From Catenovulum maritimum (GTDB lineage: Bacteria; Pseudomonadota; Gammaproteobacteria; Enterobacterales; Alteromonadaceae), in assembly GCF_001050375.1 (NCBI RefSeq), contig NZ_KQ130487.1, forward strand, positions 154,698 through 218,697: a stretch of 64,000 nt of DNA, in the 5' to 3' direction. Below are positions 45,001-54,987 of this stretch, piece by piece; the first letter of the stretch is position 1, and each line of letters begins with the position of its first letter. The notes beneath the pieces are model-generated. The model had not been told where the DNA came from. It saw only the letters and a list, made by a program, of their open reading frames with translations, and searched no databases. The translations under genes were made by a program, and so were the position numbers.

Positions 45001-47892
45001 TTACTTTTTCGATTTGAGTAACTCTGATAAAGGTTTAGGCTTAGCTATTCCATATCCTTGAGCATAATCTATTCCTATTTGCTTAAGATCTGCCAAAATC
45101 TCTTCTGATTCAACAAATTCCGCAACAGTTTCCATACCAATTGCTTTGGCAACTTCGTTTATAGATTTAACCATAGCGCGATCAATTGGATCAATCAGCA
45201 TGTCTTTAACAAAACTACCGTCTATTTTGACATAGTCAACTGGTAAATTTTTCAAATACCCATAAGAAGAAAAACCACTACCGAAATCATCTAGTGCAAA
45301 AGTACAACCTAATTTATGGAAGCATTTAATAAAACTTAAAGTTTCGTCTAATTGTTGAATTGCTAATGACTCTGTAATTTCAAAACAAATTTTTTCGTAA
45401 GGTATTCGATATTTCTCGAAACAATTCAAAATATAAATTTGCATATCTTCGTCAGCTAAAGAAGGTCCCGACAAGTTGATCGCACATTTTGCTAATCTAT
45501 CCATGTGTTGTGGGTAAGTTTGTAACCAAGCAAAATAATGGTTAATCACCCATTTATCGATAGATGGCATAATACCGTATCTTTCAGCTGCAGGTAAAAA
45601 CGCACCTGGTGGTACCAATTTATCGTTTTCATCTAACATACGGATCAGGATTTCATAATGCTGCATTGGCGTGTGACGATTGATTGGATATAAAGTTTGA
45701 AACTCCAACCTAAATCTATCATGTGCGAGCGCATCATTTATTTTGCTAACTTGGCGCATTTCGTCATGACGATTTTTTACATCCGCATCCGATTCAGTAT
45801 AAGCGTGAATGCGATTTCGACCTTTATCCTTAGCTGTGTAACATGCGGTATCCGCAATGCTCAACACTTGATCAATAGAGTGGTTTTCACTACTCACCTC
45901 AACCATGCCGATACTGATGCCTAAAGTGAATACTCGATTTTCCCAAACGAATCTAAAGTCTTGAACCGCCTGCTTTAACCTAAAAGCGATAACAAAAGCA
46001 GCATCGCCGATACAATCTTTAAGTAAAACACCAAATTCATCACCGCCCAATCGTGCAATCGAGCCTTGTTGATTTAATGCATCTCTTAACTCTTCAGTTA
46101 ATTGCCTAAGTAAAATATCACCGGCTTTATGCCCACATGTGTCATTCACTAACTTGAATTGATCTAAATCCATGTAAAGCAAAGTATGTTTGGAGTTAGT
46201 ATCTGAGCATTCGAATAAAGCTTCGTTTAGCATTCGCTCAAATTCTCGACGATTTAGCAAGCCAGTTAGAGAGTCATGCGATGCTAAAAATTCGAGCTGA
46301 CTGGCTGACTTTTTCTTTTCACTAATATCAATTAATGAGCCAATTAACACGCTGCCATCGGTACTCTCTGGTTCATATCTAAGATTGATAGAAACCCATA
46401 TTTTCTTACCATTACTTCGACGCCACTGGGCTTCAAAACCTATAATCCGGCCAAACTCCCTCGCTTTCGCAACCAGCTTATCTCTCTCTCTTGGCACGAC
46501 ATAAAATTCTCTGGTATTAGATTTATGCCCTAATAATTCTTCTAAATCTATGTATCCCAATAATTCATAAAAAGCTTTATTGGCTCTAATGATTTTACCA
46601 TTTTCGGTCGTGGTAAAATGGCCTTCAACCGCATGCTCATAGATATCATAAAACTGCTGAAAATGATGCATAGCTTCTAGTTGAGCTTTTAATCTTTTTC
46701 GACGTTCGATTTTAATTTTATCTGCTAATGAACCAAATAAAACGATATAAGCAAAAAATTGCGAAATAACCACACTATATTCAGTGACTAAGTTACGTGG
46801 TACCCAACCAAATCGATTCGCAACAAAAAGTAATACTGACAAGCTGATAATACCAAAACACCATAAGAAGCGATTAGCGCTCTTGCGACTTTTTTTAAGA
46901 TAAATAATCGATGCTGAGATGAATAAGCAAATCGTGAGTAACAGCACAAATATCAATAAATAAACTCTCCACATATGCGGCAGTGGGATACTGATAAAAG
47001 CGAAAATAAAACTCGCGTAAGCTAAGCCTTTTGCAGCCCAAAATAACCTATCATGGTATTTTTTAAAACTAAGAAATTCATTGATAAATAAATTGATAAA
47101 ACCAAGGGTAAAACCAAGTGCTATCATAGTGACAGCTTGACTGATATAAGGCATACCAGGCCAGATTAATTGCAGTGTAAACCCTTTTAAGCTGGAGAAA
47201 AACAGTAAGAATGAAATTGAAAAAAGAGAGTAATATAGAAAGCTTTTATCACTCGCGGTAAAGTAAATAACAATACCAAATAAACTAGCGATTAATAAAA
47301 TACCTAAACAAACACCTAAGAGTAAAGAGTGAGCACCATCTTCGGCAATCAAATCACTAGGCGACCATAAAGAAATAGGTAATTGAAAAAAACTATCGTT
47401 TTCAATTTTAAACAAAACCCTATATTCAGATTGAGCATCTATATTGACAGGAAAAATAAAGCTTCTATGAGGCACAGCCCGAGAAGAAACTGATTGGTAA
47501 AGCCCTGATTGACCAATTTTATCTGTGCTGCCAGTCGTCAAATCCTGTAAATAGACTTCTATGCTATCGAGCAAAGGCGAGTCGATAAATAAATAACTCT
47601 GGGCTAATTCTAGCCCTGTATTTTTAACGTCGAAATACAACCAATAAGCTTGATCAGTCCTAGGTAAAACTGGCACTTGAGAATCGGTCGCTTGCCAATT
47701 CATGATATGAAAGTTTTCTGTGATATTACTGACATTCATATCTTTGTCTGTCAGTTGATAGGATACAAAATAACCTAATTCTATCTGTTTTTGCTCTTTT
47801 AATAGCTCTATTTGTACGTTTTTTGCAAAAGCTGTGGTGTGGCTTAAAAATAAACAAACGAATAAAAAGCGAATAAAGCTCTTAATTAACAT
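45001..47892 (-). CDS. 7TM-DISM/PAS/GGDEF/EAL cyclic-di-GMP protein
   Basis: This 963-residue inner-membrane protein begins with a signal peptide, a 7TMR-DISM extracellular sensor (about residues 25-180, PRTDQAYWLYFDV) and seven transmembrane helices (about 185-390). A PAS domain (about 415-530) leads to GGDEF (about 540-700) and EAL (about 710-960) domains. GGDEF carries an intact [11 protein letters not shown], but the I-site position reads NQQG. The EAL signature reads EIL (HYEILIRM), and the downstream catalytic residues are kept (NLSGPS, FEITES, LDDFGSG, KIDGSF, VAEFVES). It is likely to be a bifunctional or phosphodiesterase-dominant protein. Confidence 0.93.
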   Translation of the reverse strand: MLIKSFIRFLFVCLFLSHTTAFAKNVQIELLKEQKQIELGYFVSYQLTDKDMNVSNITENFHIMNWQATDSQVPVLPRTDQAYWLYFDVKNTGLELAQSYLFIDSPLLDSIEVYLQDLTTGSTDKIGQSGLYQSVSSRAVPHRSFIFPVNIDAQSEYRVLFKIENDSFFQLPISLWSPSDLIAEDGAHSLLLGVCLGILLIASLFGIVIYFTASDKSFLYYSLFSISFLLFFSSLKGFTLQLIWPGMPYISQAVTMIALGFTLGFINLFINEFLSFKKYHDRLFWAAKGLAYASFIFAFISIPLPHMWRVYLLIFVLLLTICLFISASIIYLKKSRKSANRFLWCFGIISLSVLLFVANRFGWVPRNLVTEYSVVISQFFAYIVLFGSLADKIKIERRKRLKAQLEAMHHFQQFYDIYEHAVEGHFTTTENGKIIRANKAFYELLGYIDLEELLGHKSNTREFYVVPRERDKLVAKAREFGRIIGFEAQWRRSNGKKIWVSINLRYEPESTDGSVLIGSLIDISEKKKSASQLEFLASHDSLTGLLNRREFERMLNEALFECSDTNSKHTLLYMDLDQFKLVNDTCGHKAGDILLRQLTEELRDALNQQGSIARLGGDEFGVLLKDCIGDAAFVIAFRLKQAVQDFRFVWENRVFTLGISIGMVEVSSENHSIDQVLSIADTACYTAKDKGRNRIHAYTESDADVKNRHDEMRQVSKINDALAHDRFRLEFQTLYPINRHTPMQHYEILIRMLDENDKLVPPGAFLPAAERYGIMPSIDKWVINHYFAWLQTYPQHMDRLAKCAINLSGPSLADEDMQIYILNCFEKYRIPYEKICFEITESLAIQQLDETLSFIKCFHKLGCTFALDDFGSGFSSYGYLKNLPVDYVKIDGSFVKDMLIDPIDRAMVKSINEVAKAIGMETVAEFVESEEILADLKQIGIDYAQGYGIAKPKPLSELLKSKK

Positions 47893-48008
47893 TAATAAAA
47901 GTGACCTATTAAAATAAAACTAATAAATTTGAGTCAGTTGTGATTCACATTAACACATAAATAATATATTAAAAGCCGATTATTAGAAGTAAAAACGGCA
48001 GCCTAACA

Positions 48009-48302
48009 CTATATTTTTTTATTTATTACTTGGTTAAGTTTAGTCAAAATTTGATAATTATCAGCCTCAAACCAAATTGCACCAGATAAATCTTCAAAAC
48101 ATAAATTAATTGTTTGATTATCATATAACAATCGCCAACTAATTCTATCGGCACCTAATACAATTTCTTTTAAATCTAAATTAACGCTATTTAACCAAGA
48201 TTCAATTAATTCTGGGGCGGATTCCCAGTCTAACTCTAAATTAAAGTGACACTGTAAAACATCTTCAACTTGTGTAAGTGCTATTAATTTTAACTGCTGC
48301 AT
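48009..48302 (-). CDS. Small DUF3630-like hypothetical protein
   Basis: This 97-residue protein has no signal peptide. The pattern of ISWRLLYDNQTINLCFED and a closing AIWFEAD block is reminiscent of DUF3630 proteins of marine gammaproteobacteria; the assignment is from memory and tentative. The ATG at 48302 (MQQLKLIALT) lies inside the selO end, giving a 13-base overlap and likely translational coupling. An in-frame codon at 48326 would enlarge the overlap. Confidence 0.7.
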   Translation of the reverse strand: MQQLKLIALTQVEDVLQCHFNLELDWESAPELIESWLNSVNLDLKEIVLGADRISWRLLYDNQTINLCFEDLSGAIWFEADNYQILTKLNQVINKKI

Positions 48303-49723
48303 GATATTTGTATCTCTTGAGCCCACTCAGGTGGGTTTTGCGCAAAGTGCTGAAACGTTTCTTGTTCAGCAAAAGGATTTTTTAATAACTCAAATAATTG
48401 GTTTACTAAATTATAGTCACCAGATTCAGCAGCTTCTATCGCTTGTTGAACAAGATAATTACGCAAAATGAACTTAGGGTTTACCTTTTTCATGTTTTCA
48501 AACCTTTGCTCACAACTTAATTTCTCTAAACTTAAGCGTCTTTTGTAAGCATTAATCCACTCGGTACTCTTTTCGGTTGCGCCAAACCAAGCCAGCAATT
48601 CAGCTTGCTCTAGTGTATTGGATAGGAACCTAAAAGTATTCGTCCAATCCAGTTGATTTTCTTCCATTACAACTAGGAGCTGTGCGACTAAATTCTGATC
48701 TTCTTTTTGCGTTGTCATTAAACCTAACTTGGCACGCATCAATTCAGCATATGCATTAACAAATAAGGTTTCATATTGAGTTAATATTTCGCGTAAATCC
48801 TCAACGGGTAACAAGTCAGATAAAGCATGGGCTAAACAATTTAGATTCCATAATGCGATATTCGGTTGCTTATTATAAGCATATCGACCCGTGTGGTCTG
48901 AATGGTTACAAATATAATTGGATTGATAGGCATCCATAAATGCATATGGCCCATAGTCAAATGTAATGCCTAAGATAGACATATTATCCGAGTTCATCAC
49001 ACCGTGACAAAAACCAAATGCTTGCCATTTAGCCACCATTTCAGCAGTATTTTTGACCACTTGCTGTAAAAAAGCATAGGTTGGATTTTCAGCTTGAGCG
49101 CAGTCAGGAAAATGATGTTGTATGGTAAATTCAACTAAGTTTTTTAATTCATCTTTTTGCTGGGTGTAATAAAAGTATTCAAAGTGACCAAAGCGAATGT
49201 GAGAAGGACAAACTCGGGTGACCATTGCCGCTTTTTCTTCTGTTTCTCGATAAACAGCATCTTCACCTGTCGTTAGCGCTAATGCTCGACTTGTCGGTAT
49301 ACCTAGATTAAACAAAGCCTCACTTGCTAAAAACTCTCGAATAGACGAACGTAATACAGCTCGACCATCTCCACCTCGAGAAAAAGGTGTAATACCCGAA
49401 CCTTTTAAGTGTAAGTCCCAACTCTGATTATCTTGTGCTATGACTTCGCCTAATAATAGTCCCCTGCCATCGCCTAATTGAGGGTTATACTGGCCAAACT
49501 GATGACCTGTATATTTTTGTGCATTGGGCTGCATACCCTGAATTAATTTGTTACCACTGAAAACTTGAACAAAATCATCTTGGTTTAGAAAGTCAGCAGG
49601 TATATTTAAGAATTCAGCTAAATCAGGATTAACCGCGACTAGCTTAGGTTGAGTTAGACCATTTGGCGATTGTTGATGACAAAACTCAGCGAACTGATTT
49701 AAATAAGTATTGTTAAATTGCAT
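48290..49723 (-). CDS. selO: Protein adenylyltransferase SelO
   Basis: This 477-residue pseudokinase-fold enzyme (Escherichia YdiU: 478) transfers AMP to Ser, Thr or Tyr of target proteins and affects redox homeostasis. Signature blocks are YNPQLGDGRGLLLGE, LKGSGITPFSRGGDGRAVL, FCHGVMNSDNMSILGITFDY and DAYQSNYICNHSD. The C-terminus ends SCSS, with Cys at the position occupied by selenocysteine in animal SelO. It overlaps a small downstream gene by 13 bases. The ilvY gene lies upstream on the same strand. Confidence 0.96.
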   Translation of the reverse strand: MQFNNTYLNQFAEFCHQQSPNGLTQPKLVAVNPDLAEFLNIPADFLNQDDFVQVFSGNKLIQGMQPNAQKYTGHQFGQYNPQLGDGRGLLLGEVIAQDNQSWDLHLKGSGITPFSRGGDGRAVLRSSIREFLASEALFNLGIPTSRALALTTGEDAVYRETEEKAAMVTRVCPSHIRFGHFEYFYYTQQKDELKNLVEFTIQHHFPDCAQAENPTYAFLQQVVKNTAEMVAKWQAFGFCHGVMNSDNMSILGITFDYGPYAFMDAYQSNYICNHSDHTGRYAYNKQPNIALWNLNCLAHALSDLLPVEDLREILTQYETLFVNAYAELMRAKLGLMTTQKEDQNLVAQLLVVMEENQLDWTNTFRFLSNTLEQAELLAWFGATEKSTEWINAYKRRLSLEKLSCEQRFENMKKVNPKFILRNYLVQQAIEAAESGDYNLVNQLFELLKNPFAEQETFQHFAQNPPEWAQEIQISCSS

Positions 49724-49768
49724 TCATTTTCTCGGTTAATATTTATCAGGTCTCTAGTTGCTTGTGCT

Positions 49769-50653
49769 TTAAATGGATAAAGCAGTTTCTTGCCAAAAAG
49801 CACTGACTAAAGGGTCTGTTAGTTGTTTTTGTAAGCAACATACACCTAGTTGAAAGCTTTCTATGTCTTTACCTGCATCTAAAGTACGAACCTTATCTCT
49901 CACTGGACTATTTTCAATCACGATATCTGGTGCTAAGCCGACACCACAACCCAAAGCAACCATAGATACAATCGCTTCATGCCCTGCAACTCTCGCGTAT
50001 ATATTCGGTTTAATATGGTGCGATCTAAACCATTTTTCACTTCTGGTTTTAGTCAAACCCGCATCGGCAATAATAAATGGTATATTTTGCCACGAAGGCT
50101 GAGGTTCGGCTAATTTATCATTCACATCACAAGGCATCACAGGTGCGATTAATGATACATGAATTAAATCAATTTGCTTAAATGCAATATTAGTCGGCAA
50201 TTGTTCCGGCTTGGCTGAAATTGCAATATCGACCGAGCCTTGCTCTATTTTCTTAATCGCTAAGGACGCAGCCCCTGTTTCAAGCAAAATATCAACATTA
50301 GGATGCTTCTTGCTGAGCCGGTTTAAAATAGGTGGAATATGAGAATAGCTTGCAGTAACAGAGCAAAAAACTTTGAGCTGACCTTTGAGCATTTTGCTAT
50401 CAATTTGAGTCTGGGTTTTAAACGCTTGCCAATTATCTAAGGTTTGCCGAGCAAAGGCTAAAAATTTGAGCCCTGACTCAGATAACACAACGCTACGATT
50501 GTCTCGCTCAAATAGAATGCAGCCGGCTTCCTCTTCTAATTTTTTGATCATGCGACTTAAAGTAGGCGCACTTAAATGCATAGCTTCAGCTGTTTTAGCA
50601 AAATGTAAAGATTCAGCTAAATGGACAAAATATTTTAAAGTTTTTAATTCCAA
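49769..50653 (-). CDS. ilvY: LysR-type activator of ilvC
   Basis: This 294-residue regulator resembles IlvY closely: its N-terminal MELKTLKYFVHLAESLHFAK and APTLSRMIKKLEEEAGC helix-turn-helix align with the enteric protein. It activates ilvC in response to acetolactate or acetohydroxybutyrate in enterics. The start codon is TTG at 50653, supported by a GAGG box nine bases upstream. It is divergent from ilvC across 188 bases, which should hold the shared operator, as in Escherichia. Confidence 0.94.
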   Translation of the reverse strand: MELKTLKYFVHLAESLHFAKTAEAMHLSAPTLSRMIKKLEEEAGCILFERDNRSVVLSESGLKFLAFARQTLDNWQAFKTQTQIDSKMLKGQLKVFCSVTASYSHIPPILNRLSKKHPNVDILLETGAASLAIKKIEQGSVDIAISAKPEQLPTNIAFKQIDLIHVSLIAPVMPCDVNDKLAEPQPSWQNIPFIIADAGLTKTRSEKWFRSHHIKPNIYARVAGHEAIVSMVALGCGVGLAPDIVIENSPVRDKVRTLDAGKDIESFQLGVCCLQKQLTDPLVSAFWQETALSI

Positions 50654-50841
50654 TCGCTAATTCCTCGATAAATGATTCTGAGTACCCATTATTTCATTTA
50701 ATGCAATACAGTTTTTTAAATATATCACTTTAAGCAACATAAAGGATAGGGTAAAGTGTGCGCCATTCTCAGCAATTTGATTTTTTTCATCTATGCTTGA
50801 GTGCGGTTACTTTCATATTAATTCACTTAGGAATTATCAAA

Positions 50842-52332
50842 ATGGGTCAAAATTATTTCAATACGCTTACTCTACGTGAGCAATTAGACCAATTAGGTCG
50901 TTGTCGTTTTATGGATCGTAGCGAGTTTGCTGACGGTTGTAATGCATTAAAAGGCAAAAAAGTTGTTATCGTTGGTTGTGGTGCACAAGGTTTAAACCAA
51001 GGTTTAAACATGCGCGATTCTGGTTTAGACGTTTCTTATGCTTTACGTGGCGCAGCTATCGCTGAAAAACGTGCTTCATGGAAAAATGCAACTGACAATG
51101 GTTTCACTGTTGGTACATATGAAGAATTAGTCCCTACTGCAGATTTAGTATGTAACTTAACACCTGACAAACAGCACACAGCTGTAGTGACTGCTGTTAT
51201 GCCATTAATGAAGCAAGGCGCAACTTTAGCATACTCACATGGTTTCAACATTGTTGAAGAAGGTATGCAAATCCGTGAAGACTTAACAGTTATCATGTGT
51301 GCTCCTAAATGTCCTGGTTCTGAAGTACGTGAAGAATACAAGCGTGGTTTCGGTGTTCCTACACTAATCGCAGTTCACCCTGCAAATGACCCACAAGGTC
51401 ACGGTTTAGAGTGGGCTAAAGCATATGCTTCTGCAACTGGTGGTGACAGAGCGGGTGTTTTAGAGTCTTCTTTTGTAGCTGAAGTTAAATCTGACCTTAT
51501 GGGCGAGCAAACTATCCTTTGTGGTATGTTACAAACTGGCGCTATCTTAGGTTATGACAAGATGATTGCTGATGGCATCGAGCCAGGTTATGCATCTAAA
51601 TTAATCCAATACGGTTGGGAAACTATCACTGAAGCGCTTAAATACGGCGGCATCACTGGTATGATGGATCGTTTATCTAACCCTGCTAAAGTTGAATGTT
51701 TCGCATTAGCTGGTCAGTTAAAAGACATTTTACGTCCATTATTCTACAAGCACATGGATGACATCATCACTGGTCACTTCTCTAAAACTATGATGGAAGA
51801 TTGGGCAAATGATGATGCGAATCTTTTAAAATGGCGTGCCGAAACAGCTGAAACTAACTTCGAAAAATCAACAGCACAAGATGCGCCTATCGATGAGCAA
51901 GAATACTTCGATAACAACATCTTATTCGTTGCTATGGTTAAAGCGGGTGTTGAATTAGCATTTGAAGCTATGACTGAGTCTGGCATCATTGAAGAATCTG
52001 CATACTACGAGTCTTTACATGAAACTCCGTTAATTGCTAACACGATTGCGCGTAAGAAATTATACGAAATGAACGTGGTTATCTCTGATACTGCTGAATA
52101 CGGTTGTTACTTATTCGCACACGCAGCAGTACCTATGCTAACAGACTTCGTTAACGACTTAGATTCAGCTTTCATTGGTAAATATGTTGCGCCTGCATCT
52201 AACACTGTTGATAACGCTTTATTAGTTAAAATTAACGACGAAATTCGTAACCACCCAGTTGAGTGGGTTGGCCAAGAATTACGTGGTTACATGACTGACA
52301 TGAAAGCGATTGTTGATAAAGATGCTATCTAA
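50842..52332 (+). CDS. ilvC: Ketol-acid reductoisomerase, class II
   Basis: This 496-residue NADPH-dependent enzyme catalyses the second common step of valine, leucine and isoleucine synthesis. It is the long class II form. Motifs include the Rossmann [17 protein letters not shown], the TPDKQH block, [19 protein letters not shown] with metal ligands, and two copies of the C-terminal knotted domain ([16 protein letters not shown] and [13 protein letters not shown]). The ATG at 50842 follows AGGA and gives the conserved [12 protein letters not shown] start. Codon use looks biased toward highly expressed genes. It ends with a terminator at 52361. Confidence 0.98.
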   Translation: MGQNYFNTLTLREQLDQLGRCRFMDRSEFADGCNALKGKKVVIVGCGAQGLNQGLNMRDSGLDVSYALRGAAIAEKRASWKNATDNGFTVGTYEELVPTADLVCNLTPDKQHTAVVTAVMPLMKQGATLAYSHGFNIVEEGMQIREDLTVIMCAPKCPGSEVREEYKRGFGVPTLIAVHPANDPQGHGLEWAKAYASATGGDRAGVLESSFVAEVKSDLMGEQTILCGMLQTGAILGYDKMIADGIEPGYASKLIQYGWETITEALKYGGITGMMDRLSNPAKVECFALAGQLKDILRPLFYKHMDDIITGHFSKTMMEDWANDDANLLKWRAETAETNFEKSTAQDAPIDEQEYFDNNILFVAMVKAGVELAFEAMTESGIIEESAYYESLHETPLIANTIARKKLYEMNVVISDTAEYGCYLFAHAAVPMLTDFVNDLDSAFIGKYVAPASNTVDNALLVKINDEIRNHPVEWVGQELRGYMTDMKAIVDKDAI

Positions 52333-52360
52333 TTAAGATTAGATCATAATATTTTTATAT

Positions 52361-52388
52361 AAAAACCGATGCTTGCATCGGTTTTTTT
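52361..52388 (+). terminator. Rho-independent terminator of ilvC
   Basis: AAAAACCGATGC, TT, GCATCGGTTTTTTT: a 12-bp perfect stem with a long T run, 28 bases after the stop codon. Confidence 0.92.
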
Positions 52389-52414
52389 GTATTAAATTTT
52401 TAAAGAAAGTAATA

Positions 52415-53284
52415 ATGAGAATAAGTCAATTTAAAAAAAAGTATTTATCTTCCGATAAGAGAACAATTAAAAAGAAATACAAGCAAGTATTCGGTTTCGA
52501 GCCTAACCTAAAAAACCCAAAACGATTCACTGAAATTATCAACTGGTGTAAATTACATATTCGAACAAAGCTAATGACACAATGTAGCGATAAATTAGCA
52601 GTTCGAGAATATGTCAAAGACAAGATAGGTGAAGAGTATTTAGTCCCTTTACTTGCCTACGGCAAGACATGGGACAGTATCAATTTCACTCAGTTAGAGG
52701 CTCCTTTTATCATTAAAACTAATCATGGTAGCGGCGGTAATAAAATCGTACATGACATCAGTAAACTGGATCATCTCACCTCTAAAAATCAATTTTCAGA
52801 TTGGCTAAGAGAAAATTACTACTGTGGTTTACGTGAGTGGCAGTATAAAAACATTAAACCACAAATCTTAGTTGAAAAATTACTAATGAATTCTGAAAAT
52901 GAAATACCTGATGACTACAAATTTTATTGCTTTAATTACGGCTCAGATATTGAATTAATTATTGAGATAACCAGAGGTCGATTTAAACAAATCAAGCGAG
53001 CTTTTTATACTGAAGATTGGACTAAATTGCCTACACAAGTCGCCTTTCCAATGTGTATTGAAGAATTAAAACCACCTGAAAATTTTAAATTAATGTGTGA
53101 TTTAACGCGAAAATTGGCTAAACCATTTAAATATGTACGTGTTGACTTATACAACGTGGATGGTGAGATATTTTTTGGCGAACTTACATTTTCACCTTTT
53201 TCAGGTTTGATGGAAATTACACCTGATGAGTGGGATTTCGTTTTAGGGGAAAAACTGCTTAAAACAGGTGTTTTAAATCAATAA
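52415..53284 (+). CDS. TupA-like ATP-grasp protein of surface polysaccharide synthesis
   Basis: This 289-residue cytoplasmic protein fits the ATP-grasp group found in capsule and teichuronopeptide gene clusters (TupA-like). The key stretches are PFIIKTNHGSGGNKIV near residues 102-117, ILVEKLL and IPDDYKFYCFNYG near residue 172, and the C-terminal VRVDLYNVDGEIFFGELTFSP with acidic metal ligands. It probably attaches an amino acid to a sugar or glycan. The ATG at 52415 is a reasonable start; an in-frame codon at 52373 overlaps the ilvC terminator. It is the first gene of the glycosyltransferase cluster. Confidence 0.88.
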   Translation: MRISQFKKKYLSSDKRTIKKKYKQVFGFEPNLKNPKRFTEIINWCKLHIRTKLMTQCSDKLAVREYVKDKIGEEYLVPLLAYGKTWDSINFTQLEAPFIIKTNHGSGGNKIVHDISKLDHLTSKNQFSDWLRENYYCGLREWQYKNIKPQILVEKLLMNSENEIPDDYKFYCFNYGSDIELIIEITRGRFKQIKRAFYTEDWTKLPTQVAFPMCIEELKPPENFKLMCDLTRKLAKPFKYVRVDLYNVDGEIFFGELTFSPFSGLMEITPDEWDFVLGEKLLKTGVLNQ

Positions 53285-53305
53285 AGCACCTGTTTTATCA
53301 CAGAA

Positions 53306-54100
53306 TTATAAATATCGGCGTTTCAAACATTCAATTAAAGAATTTTCAGAGTAAGTGGCATCTTTAGAAAATCCATCTTCTCTTCTCATCATTTCATTCC
53401 ATAAATGAATAGCATAAGTATCAGGGAAGTAAGGTTCAGGTGTAGGGAATGTCTCATCAAAAATATTATCCCAGCAGGTTGAATGGATAGGGTAAAATGC
53501 TGTCATCGGCAACTTATGTTTTTCAAATAATCCAAAATGTTCAAGCGCTTTTGTAAAGCCTATCGGGCCTGTTTCGCCCCATTTAACATTCCCTCTTTTA
53601 TTGCCTTCTATATACTTCCTAAATAATTTTCTTCGCTTTTCTCTAGTTGTATCGTACGGTAAAAAATCATTCGGATTTTCAACTTGATTAGCCAAAAAAT
53701 TAAAAATTTCGAGACCCGGTTTTGCGCCAACAACAGCACAATTAACTTTATCAAATTGCTCTTTGCCAAAAAATAAGTCAGTGTCAAAATCAAACGGCTT
53801 TAAACAAACAACATCTGTGTCGATCCAAACTCCGCCTTCTTTATAAAGCATGAGGTATCTAAACCAATTGGCAAACCCAGCATAACTTGGCTTTTTTTTA
53901 TACTTATAGATTTTATTTTCAGCTAAAATTTCATTTGCATCACGAACGATAACCCCTTCGGGTATATTTTGTACTTTACCATAAGTAAAAAGCTCAACTT
54001 TATGCCCATTTTTGACAAAAGAAGCTAAAGAAACCTGTTCAATTAGACTTAAGCGCTCTCCAATCCATAGCGCTTTAATTGTCCATAAATTATCTTTCAT
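53306..54100 (-). CDS. GT32-type glycosyltransferase
   Basis: This 264-residue protein has the DxD-containing core of the glycosyltransferase sugar-binding family (GT32 or capsular-synthesis type): NWFRYLMLYKEGGVWIDTD near residues 81-99, with the metal-binding Asp-x-Asp at its end. The N-terminal KALWIGERLS and the C-terminal YAIHLWNEMMRR fit the same group. It is the only minus-strand gene of the cluster and is convergent with the ATP-grasp gene. Donor and acceptor sugars cannot be predicted. Confidence 0.88.
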   Translation of the reverse strand: MKDNLWTIKALWIGERLSLIEQVSLASFVKNGHKVELFTYGKVQNIPEGVIVRDANEILAENKIYKYKKKPSYAGFANWFRYLMLYKEGGVWIDTDVVCLKPFDFDTDLFFGKEQFDKVNCAVVGAKPGLEIFNFLANQVENPNDFLPYDTTREKRRKLFRKYIEGNKRGNVKWGETGPIGFTKALEHFGLFEKHKLPMTAFYPIHSTCWDNIFDETFPTPEPYFPDTYAIHLWNEMMRREDGFSKDATYSENSLIECLKRRYL

Positions 54101-54210
54101 TAATGTTACCTATTCCTTAATATTTACCAATTTTAACATATTTCTGAAAACCAAATACGGTATAATAATCAAAACATAAAATTTTTATCCTTCATATTAT
54201 AGAGTCTTTA

Positions 54211-54960
54211 ATGTTAGAAACTTACATAATCAATTTATCTTCATCATTGGATCGATGGCAACACATTAGAGGTCGACTCGATGATTTAAAAATAACTTAT
54301 AATAGGTTCGAAGCGGTAGATGGCCGCTCAAAAGCACATCCTTTATTTAGCAGGTATAATGATAAATTAAGGTTAAAATATAGAAGTGGAAAGTTATCAG
54401 GTGGCGAACTAGGCTGCTTTGCATCCCATTATTTACTTTGGAAAAAGTGCGTTGAATTGGACAAGCCTCTGTTAATTTTAGAAGATGATATTCGAATTAC
54501 GGAGCAGCTGAAAACAGCAATACAGATATCAGAGAAATATATTTCCCGACTCGGTTATATTAGGCTCGCAGGCATTGAACCAAGTAAGGGTAAGCTTTCT
54601 TCTATTAAGAGCTTAGGGGAGTTTGAATTTTTAGAGCATAGCCAAGGTCCATCTGGAACCCAAGCTTATGTTATATCACCGACAACTGCTCAAATATTGA
54701 TAGATAATGCTACAAGTTGGTATTTACCTGTGGACGTATACATGGACCGATATTGGAGTCATGGTGTTCGCTGCATAAGTCTTATGCCATACCCAATCGA
54801 ACTAGCTGATTTTGAAAGTAACATGCTAAGGTCCTCCTTAGCCAATAAAACAATTAAAATCAAACTTAATCGAGAGTTAACTCGATTAAAAGAACAAATA
54901 TATAGATTTGTGATTAGGCAAAAATATATATTTAAAAGTCACACCTCAAAAATATCATAA
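54211..54960 (+). CDS. GT25-family lipopolysaccharide glycosyltransferase
   Basis: This 249-residue protein has the GT25 (LgtA/LgtB/Lex) pattern: YIINLSSSLDRWQHIRGRL at the N-terminus, FEAVDGR, then GGELGCFASHYLLWKKC near residue 66, LLILEDDI with its acidic motif, and AYVISPTTAQILID. These enzymes add galactose or a related sugar to lipooligosaccharide. The basic C-terminal 40 residues may contact the membrane. It is divergent from the GT32 gene and probably starts the operon of four genes ending at 57684. Confidence 0.92.
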   Translation: MLETYIINLSSSLDRWQHIRGRLDDLKITYNRFEAVDGRSKAHPLFSRYNDKLRLKYRSGKLSGGELGCFASHYLLWKKCVELDKPLLILEDDIRITEQLKTAIQISEKYISRLGYIRLAGIEPSKGKLSSIKSLGEFEFLEHSQGPSGTQAYVISPTTAQILIDNATSWYLPVDVYMDRYWSHGVRCISLMPYPIELADFESNMLRSSLANKTIKIKLNRELTRLKEQIYRFVIRQKYIFKSHTSKIS

Positions 54961-54987
54961 TCAGGGCTCCACCTTTCAGGGAAGTAT

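Noticed and set aside
50758..50841. 28-codon N-terminal extension of IlvC from a GTG
   Set aside because: The extension is not part of the conserved enzyme, which starts at the ATG at 50842 with a good ribosome-binding site. The GTG region is probably leader and IlvY operator.
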